A stretch of DNA of 64,000 nucleotides, taken from Thunnus maccoyii (lineage: Eukaryota; Chordata; Actinopteri; Scombriformes; Scombridae). A model generated the notes under the pieces. That model was given only the letters and a program-made list of their open reading frames with translations, did no database searches and was not told the DNA's origin. Position 1 is the first letter of the stretch. Every line of letters starts with the position of its first letter. Location: positions 16,634,791 through 16,698,790 of the forward strand of contig NC_056536.1 of the NCBI RefSeq assembly GCF_910596095.1. Reading direction: 5' to 3'. Of the stretch, positions 12,688 to 53,945 are shown one piece after another. A program made the translations under genes and the position numbers.

Positions 12688-13894
12688 CATCTGTGTGTCC
12701 ATCTGTGTGTGCACATGCATGTACTGTACCAGAGCTTGGTTGTAGTTGTCGAGGGCGATGCGGGCAGCTTTTTTGCACTCTTCCTCTAGTGCATGTTGCT
12801 GAATCCACCTTAGGTCCTGATGCACCAGCTCTTTGCTCACGAGCATTTCTGTGACACACACACATATAAACATGACTTGGAAATCACCTTCTGTGTGTTT
12901 TTCACACATGCATTGCCCATTGTACAAAGCTCTTCAATGACACACTCACACATACATAACGCCTCTCTGGGATGAGCATCCATCAATGCCACCTGGCAAA
13001 AAGGGCTGTGCGTAGGAGTGTGTGATTGTTTGTGCAGGAAAGCATGAAGCATGTGTGTGATTTACAGAGGCTATAGAGTACGACATTTTACAACGGTGCG
13101 TGAATTGTGTGTTCCTGTGTGTGTGCTTGGGTTTGTGTCTTCTCACCTTTATGCTTGTCTCTTATGTGCTTTCTCTCATTGTCTTCCTTCTGTGTTCGCA
13201 GATCTCTTTCTGTCTTTTTAATTTGTTCTCTCCTCTTTTGCTCCTCTCCAATACCCTCTCCCTTTACATGAAACAAGGAAACAGTGTTTAACGAGTAATG
13301 TGATTATTTATTTAACCATTTACTGGATTTTGTTGATGCACACAAGCATCTGCCTACCTGGAAGACTTGCATACTAGCAGGCCCCAGCTCACTCTCTGGA
13401 GCGGTGATGCTGAATGCCCCCCTCATGCCACAGTTAAGATCAGCATCTCGTGAGTCCTCCACACGCTGATAAGTGGCCCAATACTGGGTCAGGTCAGCAT
13501 GCAAAGCTGCTCGCTTTTCTCTTTCATCAATGTCTTGTTGCAACAGTGCTTCATCATGAATCCTTCTCATCTTATCTGCAATATTTTGAAATAATAATGG
13601 TGAACAGTGCCGACATTAGGGGTGGAGATGATTCTGAAAGCCTGGAGCTGAGATTTTATTTATATGTTATATTTTTAAATACATATATTGTTTACCGAAA
13701 GCTTTGTCTCGTTGTCTCTCCATGTTCTGCTGATGTTTTTTCTCCTGCACCTGTTGGTTGAGAGCATCAAGGTCGAGGCCCATCACACGAAGCCGGGTGT
13801 TGAAGATTTGAGCCTTGCGTGCTGTCTCTGCAGTCCTTCGCCTCTCCACAGCCTTCTCGATGGACTGGTCAACAGGCAAATCCACTTTGTACAT
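10936..13894 (-). CDS. ribc1: RIB43A-like protein RIBC1 (ciliary doublet microtubule inner protein)
   Basis: RIB43A-family proteins are coiled-coil microtubule inner proteins of ciliary and flagellar doublets. Coding exons in transcript order: 13894-13696, 13575-13358, 13261-13147, 12848-12730, 12106-11870, 11347-11181, 11017-10936. They sum to 1137 nt (378 aa), against about 379 aa for human RIBC1. Family blocks are RLRVMGLDLDALNQQV near the N-terminus, VLTDRWKGMSPEQLSAI in the fifth exon, and the C-terminal signature LYTNKPTKAYFYQFNTSSR. Much of the rest is charged helix. The sixth exon ends GCATA before gtgagc; stopping earlier would need a non-canonical donor. A non-coding first exon probably ends at 14265 (donor gtaagt) and splices to 13915. 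Adjacency to SMC1A argues for RIBC1, although some segments also resemble RIBC2, whose human gene neighbours SMC1B. Confidence 0.9.
12657..12687. repeat. (TG)n microsatellite
   Basis: An uninterrupted TG/GT run inside the ribc1 intron between its fourth and fifth coding exons, followed by looser TGTG-rich sequence to about 12720. Confidence 0.95.
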
Positions 13895-13947
13895 TTTTCA
13901 CAGTTTTTAATGAACCTGGACGGAGGGGACACAACATTACAACAGTG

Positions 13948-14200
13948 ATAAATAATAATAATAATAATGCATTCAATTTGTACTGCACTTTTCATTTGTG
14001 CTACAGTGTTAAAAACATATAATATATAACATAAAGAAAATAAGAGATAAGATGAAAATGCCTTCCTGAATAAAAAGGTTTTTAAGCATGTTTTAAGAGT
14101 CTAGGGTATGTGCTGCCCTCAGATGGTTAGGAAGATTGATCCACATAGCTGATGCAGATATCTAGCTGGAAAGACATGGTCTTGGATGCATCTCAAATTC
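13948..14200. repeat. Diverged teleost dispersed repeat in the ribc1 5'UTR intron
   Basis: It begins with an (ATA)n run (13950-13969). It continues with words typical of a widespread fish repeat: a TTGTACTGCACTTTTCAT-like start, AAAAAGGTTTTTAAGCATG, and CTGCCCTCAGATGGTTAGG. Related words occur near 15290 and 51520. The family name is not certain, and the call rests on my recollection of fish genomes plus these internal resemblances. Confidence 0.5.
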
Positions 14201-14264
14201 AGTTGTATTCTTTTAAAGACAGACAGAGAGACAGAGTGGTTCACTGATCTAAAGCCGCACTTAC

Positions 14265-23599
<9,335 letters not shown>

Positions 23600-24440
23600 G
23601 ACAAGCACTCCCAACACTGGCATTTTGGCAAGTCGGGTGTTCCATTTGCTACTCTTTACTCTGTAGTCACAGATCATCTTTCATTAGGTCCCACATGTTA
23701 TTTCCTATTGTTTTTTATTAAGTTTGTGTATTTTTTGGATATGCTACTGTAGTGAATTAGTGTTTTTTTTTGTTTTGTTTTTTTAAAGTTGTGAGGGGTT
23801 GTTCTTTATAGATAGCGACAACCAGGATGTATGTACATTATTACAAGCCAGCCCTTTCTCAATTTGGCCATGCAATACTGATAATTATAGTGAATAAAAA
23901 TGCATTGTAATCAAGTTAAAATGAAACCTTTTTAACAGACTGTAGAGTTTGTATCATGCTTCTTTCATGTGATAAAATGTGTGAATCAATTTCAGAGGTT
24001 TTATACTGTTTCTGGCCCTCTTTCCAATGGTGTGCTGTAAAGCTCTTGCCTGTCCTCTGTTGTGTGTACTAAAAGATGTATTTGCATTTTCATACGTGCT
24101 ACTTTTTTTCTTTTTTCTTTTTCTTTTTTAAAGCTCAATCAGGAAGCTGTTGTTACAGTACGGTGGATACATTCCCGTGTGTGATAGCTGAATAAAACCC
24201 CTAGTCAGCTGCGTACGGTGGTGCTATAATGAGATCATGGAGTTTTGTCAAAACTGTCACCAGAAAATGATTGGAAAGGAAATATGCTGAGCTAATAAGG
24301 CTGAATGAATAACGACGGTCTCTTTATATTCCCTCAGTACCATTCTGAGTCAGCTTTAGGCAAATGGAAAACTCAACATGAGTAAGAGAAAATTCTGTCA
24401 GGTCTGTTTTATTGATCGCTTGGCTTCAATAAATAAAATT
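23600..24440 (+). other. smc1a: smc1a 3'UTR and poly(A) signals
   Basis: A/T-rich sequence after the smc1a stop with three candidate AATAAA signals: 23893-23898, 24191-24196 and about 24428-24433. I see no coding exon here. The opposing cacna1s 3' end lies about 1.1-1.4 kb further on. Its minus-strand AATAAA candidates read as TTTATT at 25844-25849 and 25527-25532. The interval 24440-25500 holds nothing else I recognise. Confidence 0.6.
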
Positions 24441-26082
24441 TGAATAATTTAAGCTTTTGACAGATTTGTGTTTCTGTTTTAAGGAATTTTCTTACTTTTA
24501 TTTGAACCTGTTTGAACCCACAATGCAGCATGTATCTTGCTGTGGTAGTTTCCATTCCATAAGGAGGAGTCCATGCTTTTCCAGGCAAGACTATTTATAG
24601 AGGCTCTCAGTTTTCACACAGTAATTTCTGCAGGGGGCAGCGTCTTCAGCATGCACATATGTTCTCATCAAGGCTCCGTCTGCACTAACTGTCTCATTTC
24701 TATCTATTAGTCTTGATTATTATTTACTGGAGCAAACTCACCTTTAGTGGAAGGGACTTTTTCCTTTGCAGAATCACAGCCTGTATTGCCAGATTTTTTT
24801 GGGTTGTTTGCAGAAAGAAAACTAACACAGAAATGAATGTTTTGGATGATTTATTTCTCTTGCCAATGGTGAAAACACCAACGTAACATCAACCATAATG
24901 GCACAGATCCAGAAGTGAAGGAGAATCAAGGTGAGAGGTTGAGTATTAAAGTTAACTCAAACTATCTCCAAAACCTTGAGATGTGTTTGTAAAACACAGG
25001 CTTATCAGTGGATAATGTAAAAAAAAAAAATTCCTCTGAAGGGCCTGCAAATGATTGCATGTAGGCACAAAACATGAAACAAGTGCAATATTGCAAAAAG
25101 TATGCCCATGCAGTTATCAATAAAATTTGTAATCAAACCCTGATGAGCTTTAAAGCTAAATCCATCATACTCCAGGTATGCTGAAGATACATTCTCTGTC
25201 CGGGTCCACCTATCATTATTACATAGGTATTACATATTTATGTTATTAAAGAACATAAAACCTACAGCAGTAAAGTGACTTGGAGAAAAAAAAAAACTAC
25301 AGTGTAGTGTAATACAACTAAATCTTTGGATATTAAGTGAACCTCTTTGTCCAAAATTGAAAAAACAACAAAAAAGATGTTTCCTCTTTAAAATCTGCTG
25401 ATAACCAACTGCATTTAAGAACAGTGGTGAGCAGGAGAAAACTTGGTAAATTCCGGTAATAAAAGGCAAAAATATCAAGTCCTTACGGATCAGAGGGCTC
25501 TGTTTTAACAACAAAGAGAAAATGCTTTTATTTGCATCATTATATCAGCAACAGAGCCCTTACTGATTTTCCGTCGAAGTTTTCTGGGCTCAGAAACTCA
25601 GTCATCACTTCCCCAGGGTCCTTTTCGATTGTCCTCAATGAGCTGCAGCACATTAAAGGAGCTGCCTGCTTCCTGTATTCACTGAGTCACTTAATCAGCG
25701 TTCACCTTCTTACCTCCCTCAGTGAGGCTTGAGTCAGGCACTCAGCCCACTCACATGGTTGTCTCATATGGAATGGATAACCTCAATAAACGCCACAAAG
25801 AAAGAAGTGCGTCAATCCTTTCGCTCTCAGATAAGTTAGTGTTTTTATTAGTTCCAATAAATCTGAAGATGTTTTCGTCATCAGATATATGGTTTCTCAT
25901 TGGTTAAGTTTCAACCACATTTGACAAAATATCAAACCTGAGCCAACCTGCTTTTCAGACCTTAAACCAGGCTAGTAGATACAGACTTTCACAGGGGCAA
26001 CAAGCTCGATAAAGTGAGGTGAGGTGGAGCCACCTAGAAGTGTTAAAAATCACGATAACCATGTCCACTCAAGTGACAACCT

Positions 26083-44819
<18,737 letters not shown>

Positions 44820-45070
44820 CCTGACGCCTCCACCTGAGACAAGCTTCCGATCCTGGAGAAAGGTGTCCTCTCACTGTATAATCCCAAACTGAAGCACGGT
44901 ATAACTCCTCGTCGCAAAGGCCTCTGTGTTCCAGACCTGCCGATCCTGTGTGCGCTCCTCCGCCGCCCTCTCCTCCTCTCCCTTTGACTCTGTCTCCCTC
45001 ACACAGAGTCACAGGCCTCTCCTCCTGGCTGAGGGCCTCTGACAGAAAAAGCCCCCTAGGCAGGGAGGAA

Positions 45071-45099
45071 CAGTTGGCCCTGCTGTAGTTTAAATTTAG
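45071..45099 (-). promoter_or_regulatory. cacna1s: Putative muscle control sites upstream of cacna1s (E-box and MEF2)
   Basis: About 250-280 bp upstream of the cacna1s start codon lie CAGTTG (45071-45076, fits the CANNTG E-box bound by MyoD-type factors) and TTAAATTTAG (45090-45099, fits the MEF2 consensus YTAWWWWTAR). They are about 14 bp apart. That pairing is usual in skeletal-muscle promoters and suits the gene. Both words are short, so chance occurrence is possible. No clear TATA box is visible. Confidence 0.4.
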
Positions 45100-45558
45100 A
45101 CTGTGAGCCAGTGACAGGCCATGCTTGGGGATGGTTAACAGGGTTGGGGGGTAGGAGGTGGACGAAGGGAGTAGATGGGATCAAGAGGGGGTTGGGGCAG
45201 AGAGCACAACTCAGAGGAGAGACACAGTTTGGGGGAACATCAACACCAGCGCCCTCAATCTACCCTCTCTTTCAAAACAGAGTCAGCAGCTCTCCTGCTG
45301 CACACTGGTGTTGCTCCCTAAACTGTGAATAAAAAGTGAGAACAGGAAAAAAAAGTCACGGATGTTTCTGCCTCCAGGGTGACGCTGTGCAGGTGGAGCG
45401 CAGTGTTTAGACTCTGGAAAGGGTTTGATGAAAGCAACACACTGGGAGCAAGAAATGATTAAGAGGCCACTTAAGATAGCCAACCTCACAATCCCAGACT
45501 TTCACAAAGTGTGTTTACATGTGGGGGTTTCTCCGTGTAAATCCTTAGTGCAAGGAAT

Positions 45559-45831
45559 TTAGGGCTGGCTGATATGGTTGAAATCAATGTGATTATCTGA
45601 TATTGATTAAACTGATGTTCAGTGAAATTAACTGTGCTCCACTGTTATGCTTAACCTTAGAAAAAACTCTTCATACATGTAAATAGAGAACTCAGTTTGT
45701 GAATTGGATCCCAGAATTTTGTAACGTGCTAAGCAACTATGTTCTTACATCACATGATTTAAATGAAAGCTGATAAATAGATAAATAAATAATTAAATAA
45801 ATAAAATTGAATTATCTCACAGCCCTAAAGA
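45559..45831. mobile_element. Short inverted-repeat element (MITE-like)
   Basis: It opens TTTAGGGCTGGCTGATATGG and closes ATCTCACAGCCCTAAA, so the ends match as inverted repeats (TAGGGCTG...CAGCCCTA) over about 10 bp. The A/T-rich interior includes an (ATAA)n run. The outermost TA may be a target duplication. There is no coding capacity. Confidence 0.45.
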
Positions 45832-46238
45832 GATTCATCTGGATAATGCTTAATGTGATTTGAAAAATAAAATAATATTATACGAAAAAATAGCTTACAC
45901 CTTTTCTGACAACACAACCTTCAATATGTCAGACGTGAAACTGTTGAAAGTTTTCTCAAAGGTCCTCACATTTCGCATGGTGTTAAATTTTCATTTGATT
46001 AATTCATCTGAAGATAAAGCTGCACATTGCGAAACCGATAGCAACATGTTGTGTACTCTGTCGCCCCCTAGTGCCAATAAATAGGAGCTCTCACTTTAGC
46101 AACCAAAAGATTATTTCCAAACATTAAGAGGAACAAACAAAAGCATTTAACTCAACCAGAGTATGTTTTATTTTACATCAAGCTGAATGTATAGACATGA
46201 GCAGTGCAATACTCCAGTTAGGTTGGAGATAAAATAAA

Positions 46239-48070
46239 TAGGGTAAACGTCCCTTTTAAGCCCACTTGCAACTTCTGAATCAAATTAAAAGAAAACCACA
46301 TAATAATTTTTTGCTGTGTGATGTTTCTTCTGATGAAGCTGCTTGTTACATAAATTACACTTTTTATTCTAAACCAATCAGATTTGTACCAATCAGAGTA
46401 CTGAGTTATCTAAGCATGTGTGACATGTGCCTGCTGATCCCAGAAGAAGTTGCAAAAAACTTTGGTGATTTTGATACCCTCGGGAGACATTTTTCATATA
46501 TCTACTCCTGTTTTTACTACTCATATGATATCAAAATTTAAGAGATTAGTGTTTTGAATAAGACATATCTTAGAATATTTCTTTTGAAATCAAAATATGA
46601 GTTTTAGCATGTCAGCAAACAGACCACATGCTGCATCAATACAGTAGCTGCATAGTATGGTTCATTGCAATGACAAAGCATGATGAGCATGTATAGTTTA
46701 CATTTTTGCATATAGTTTATATTATTATAGTGTTAAATAGATAATAAATGTGTATGTTTATCTTTATTTATTTTTTAATTAACATTTTTATCTGGTGGGC
46801 TTAAAGTCTGGGATGGATATATATGAGTATAGCTATTTACTTCTCTGCATGATCAATTTATATGTTTCATGTTATGTCAGTGCATCATATATAGTTGTTT
46901 TTTTAATGTCATGTGCGTAGAATAAAATATTATGTCTCTTAATCATAAATTCACTGATGTTCCCTTTAAGCCTATTTTCTCCCTTTTGGCCTTTGAACCA
47001 TTTTCCTCCCTAATTTTGACCTTCCTGGTGATGAATCAGCTCAATAAATCAGATAAATACCATATTTAAATATCAGTGATATTACATAGGTCAGTTCTTT
47101 CTGGACAGGCCTATATTCTATCCTAACATAAGCAATAGTTTAATCTTTACTTTTCAGATGAGTTTTAGTTTAAGATGAGATAATAAGCTTCAAGATGTTC
47201 TGACTGATGTCTCCTCACAATGAACTGTATATGTTTTAATGTTACTCCACAATGAACTGTGTGGATTTAAAATATGTTTTTACAATGTTTTCAAACTACT
47301 AGCCTAAATGTGATGAATATTTGAAAATCAATTATTGTTTAATTGTAAATCCTGAAATTGAATCATTTACCATCCATAGAACATTAGCATTGAACCTGCA
47401 AACTGTTTTTCTTTCAGTCAGTCAGTCTTCAGAAATCTTCATAAAAACATCTGCACTTTCTACCAGCTGGCTGAACCAGAAATTTTGGCCAATTTCAAAT
47501 GCTAACAGCACACCATAGGATAGAGATACAGGCAAAATGACAACACATATTGAAAGATGAAGTAAGGAAGAGTAATTTCCACTATAGTTTTGATTTTGGT
47601 TTTTTGACTACATTCCAAAGAAGACATTTTGTAAGTTTATCTTTTTCTGCATTGACAACACAGCAAAATCGCTGGTCACACCTATTTCAAATTCCATTTA
47701 CAGCCCATAGGACTGAAGTGGAGACAAAATGAAAATGGCCACTGAGAGCTAAGAGATTACAGATTTGAATAGAACAAGTGAATATTGCTAAGATTTTTAA
47801 TATATATATTTATATATCAACAAATCATGAAGTGGGCTTATTTGGAACACCAATGGGCTTAAAGAGTACGTTAGGTACCCATTAAGCCCATACCAGACTT
47901 TTGACATATTTTGACAAATTAAACAATAAAAACATTAGAAATTGGTATAAATGAATTATTGACACTTCAAATGAGAGATCAGACTTTCATTTTAATGAAG
48001 ATGTTCTCACTTAAATTGAAGCAATGTCTGAAAAGTGGATTTGGTGGGCTTAATAGGGACGTTTACCCTA
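46239..48070. mobile_element. Unassigned 1.83-kb TA-flanked terminal-inverted-repeat element
   Basis: The left end reads GGGTAAACGTCCCTTTTAAG then CCCAC; the right end, reverse-complemented, reads GGGTAAACGTCCCTATTAAG then CCCAC. That is a 25-bp inverted repeat with one mismatch, bounded by TA on both sides as in TA-targeting DNA transposons. Inside, the subterminal word recurs in both orientations: gtgggcttaa at 46795, tttaagcct at 46965, gtgggctta at 47832, atgggcttaa at 47853, ttaagccca at 47882. No frame resembles a transposase, so it is probably non-autonomous. It lies between cacna1s and tmem9. Confidence 0.65.
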
Positions 48071-49450
48071 CAAAACATTGATAGCAGTGATATGAAATCA
48101 TACTTAAAATCAATCAATCGAAAACACTTCAGTGATAAAACAAATAATTACACACACAAATAAAAATTCAGTAGTTCACATTGTGCACGAGGTAATGGGA
48201 GTCGGTGTGCCTTTCTTCCCCCAGCAGGGAGCTTCAGTAGTAGGATGCGAGGAGGGGATTCACTGACACGTAATGATGCACATGAGGCCCTTCAGAGCCA
48301 TGAGGCATCCTGATTCTGCCACGCTTAAACCGCATTATCAGCGGCTTTACAGATTTAGGACATTCCCCAGCGGCAGAGATTTGATTCAACTGAGGATGGC
48401 TTTAAAGCTCTGCTAAATGCCCCGTTCTCCATTTCTCTCTTTGCACGGGAAAGGATGTTCCATCAAAAACACTACTGCAGAATATAAATGTGGCCTTCAG
48501 CCTGAGTCGGACAAACATTTTCCACATCAGGTTTACTCCTAAATTAAAGATTACAGATGGAATTTATACAGACACAACTGCCACACAGTGGATGATATGC
48601 CTGCCAAAAAAGATTGGTTGATTCTTCCATCTGTTACGCATAAGAGCCAAATGTTGCGTTGGAGTTTGGTGCAACACATTCACCCACACAAGGAGAGAAA
48701 CAGGAAAAGGCACATATTGGGGCTATCTTAAAAGTCAAAGCTTTAAAATTACAAAGGCCAAAATTTACAATCCTTAATACGCCCAGGTTACAATGCACAG
48801 GAATGTACAAATAAAGTACAAATAAATTATAATTATTATTATTAGAAATAAACTATTATTAGTGCTCAATAAGAAAATGTGCAATGCTTGGCAATAGCAC
48901 ATAGGGTTCTCTTACTGCCCAATCACCTAAACTGTCATTCACAAACATAAAGCTTACCTGTTCTGAGGTAACTTAATAAACGATAACTATGCTACAAGAA
49001 AACTGCTTGCGAACTGCACTGCAACTGTATTTGACCAAATTAGCAAATAGCTTACAACAAAAATTATCACGAGGAAGCTTAAAAGCAATTCACAGTCATG
49101 GCTAAATAGACAAAAGACAAGTTCTTATTTTATCAAGACATTTCAAATCTGTTACACTGCAAATTGTTGAAATAATTTAGATGATCTTAAGCCATTAAGA
49201 GTGCGAAGGCCTTTAGTTTGTATATAATTGCAACTTAGTCTATGGTGCTTAAATGAAATTGGTATTGGTATAAATTGGTGTATTAAATAAAAACATTGGA
49301 CTTTATTATCAGTATGTCTTAATGGGGAAATAATTCTGAGAGTCCAGTGCACAGCTATGAGAGGGGTTAGAAATAGTACAGCTGGTGATGGAAGGCAGCT
49401 GAGTACGGGAAAGTTACCTCCTCTAACCCTGGTGCGAGATTGGCTTGGGG
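48071..49450. other. Intergenic DNA and tmem9 3' flank
   Basis: Nothing coding is recognised. AATAAA on the minus strand at 49302-49307, about 145 nt beyond the tmem9 stop, is the likely tmem9 poly(A) signal. The rest is A/T-rich single-copy-looking sequence. Confidence 0.5.
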
Positions 49451-49451
49451 T

Positions 49452-52147
<2,696 letters not shown>

Positions 52148-52460
52148 TTTCCCTCAGGCAAGACGATTTGCAGGACGGATGCAGAATCACCAGCACGGCT
52201 CTGTCAAAACACAGCAGTCTGGTTAGCAGATATGAGTTAACGTTAGCAGCCAGCTAACAAGGAAATCAACGAAACAAATGACACATCACTGCGGCAACAC
52301 TGAAACTAAAAACAACCTCGAGCTTAAACTGGCATCTGCAACACAGTTAACTTACGTTATAACAGTAGCTTAAATATTCGTTTATACTATGCATTCAGGT
52401 TGTAGCTGTAAACTAGCTCGATGTATTTAAAAGAGAGCTCCGAAATTTATTTTGGGCTTC

Positions 52461-52480
52461 CTCTTTCCGGGTTGACGTCA
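52461..52480 (-). promoter_or_regulatory. tmem9: Putative tmem9 promoter elements (CRE and ETS-like)
   Basis: A perfect palindromic cAMP response element TGACGTCA (52473-52480) lies beside TTTCCGG/CCGGAAA, an ETS-type core. They are about 320 bp upstream of the tmem9 start codon. No TATA box is evident, consistent with a broadly expressed gene. Confidence 0.55.
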
Positions 52481-52744
52481 CGCACACACACACACGCACG
52501 TACGTTGAAAGAGGAGGAAACACGTAGCGACACTGTCATCTACTGGACAAAATACGGAACAACAGGTGAGATATTTGATTAACTGAATTTAAAAAATAGT
52601 GGATTTACTCAGGTAACCTGCTGTAATTAAGTGCAATTTTGAGATACTTGTGGGTCTATTAGATTCATATTTTATACACATTTCAGTTAAATATTGTACT
52701 TTTTACTCCTCTGTATTTATTTGACGATAAACCAATAGTTACGA

Positions 52745-52860
52745 TGAGAAAAAAACAACAAACAAAAACAAACAACAAAACAACCCCCCCCCCCCCCAAA
52801 AAAAACCCCACCCCAATAACCCCGAAACAAAACAAAACAAAACAAAACAAAAACAAAAAC
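52745..52860. repeat. Low-complexity A/C tract with (CAAAA)n and poly-C
   Basis: CAAA-type repeats, a run of about 14 C, then at least four CAAAA units. It directly abuts the 5' edge of the LINE fragment. Confidence 0.9.
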
Positions 52861-52867
52861 TTAATAT

Positions 52868-53945
52868 ACGTAGAACTTTCCCAAGAAATTACAATTACAA
52901 AGTACTATAATTATGCAGACGACACACAAATTTACACAACCGTATCACCAGGGGGACTATGGTCCAATAAAAGCACTGAGTAAGCGCATTGAACAAATCA
53001 ACAATTGGATGTGCCAGAATTGTCTTCAGTTAAACAAAAATAAAACTGAAGTGACTTTCTTTGGAGCCAAGGCAGAACGATTAAAAGTCACCACTCAGCT
53101 AAAAACTACAAACCAAGCCAGAGGTCTTGGTGTCATCATGGACTCAGACCTGAATTTCAACAGCCACATTAAGACGATTACAAAGTCAGCCTACTATCAC
53201 CTGAAGAATATATCAAGAATTAAAGGACTTATGTCTCAGCAGAATTTGGAAAAATTTGTCCATGCATTTATTGTCAGTAAACTTGACTACTGTAACGCTG
53301 TCTTCACAGGTCTCCTTAAAAAATCGATTAGACAGCTGCAGCTGATTCAGAACGCTGCTGCTCGAGTCCTCACTAAGACTAAGAAAGTGGTCGGATCTTT
53401 ACACTGGCCTCTGGTCTGTCAAAGAGTTGATTTTGAAATACTGCTGTTGGTTTAGGGCCAAAATACATTTCTGATCTGCTGCTATGTTATAAACCACCCA
53501 AACCTCTCAGGTTGTCCGCAACATGTCTACTTTCTGTCCCCAGAATCAAAACTGAACATGGAGAAGCAGTGTTCAGTTTTTATGCTCCACATATCAGAAC
53601 AAACTCCCAGAAAACTGCAGGTCTACTGCAACTCTCAGTTGTTTTAAATCAGCTGAAGACTTTTCTTTTGCTGCTGCCTATTATTAAATCAAATTTGATG
53701 CTTTCAATTCATTTTTTGCACTGCATTGTGACCTTTATTCTCATATTTTATCTCTTATTCTATTTTAGCTTTTTTTCATTTTCTATTCTCTTAACTCTTT
53801 AATAACTATTTTAGTTTTAGTTAAATGTCTTTTTGTGTTTCTTTTGCACTTTGTCTTAATGCTTGTAATGTTTTATGTAAAGCACTTTGAATTGCCTTGT
53901 TGAAATGTGCTATACAAATAAACCTGCCTTGCCTTAACAGTAAAA
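52868..53945 (+). mobile_element. 5'-truncated, frameshifted L2-type LINE (reverse transcriptase 3' end)
   Basis: It encodes the C-terminal part of a non-LTR reverse transcriptase. The YADDTQIYTTV catalytic motif is at about 52911-52945. A frameshift follows, then a long readable stretch with CLQLNKNKTEV, NLNFNSHIKTITKSAYYHL-like words, LDYCNAVFTGL and IQNAAARVLTKTKK. An in-frame stop ends that stretch at 53453. The remaining coding sequence continues in another frame (LSVPRIKTEHGEAVFSFYAP). The 3' end carries the usual fish L2 tail (AAAGCACTTTGAATTGCC, then TGCTATACAAATAAACCTGC). The element is dead: it lacks the endonuclease and the 5' half of the RT. A closely related clade is possible. 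Confidence 0.85.

Noticed and set aside
46266-46541. 91-codon frame just inside the left end of the inverted-repeat element
   Set aside because: It has no transposase-like motif and an A/T-driven composition, so it is not reported as a gene.
53512-53802. 96-codon frame that looked like a separate gene
   Set aside because: It is the out-of-frame continuation of the broken LINE, followed by its A/T-rich tail.
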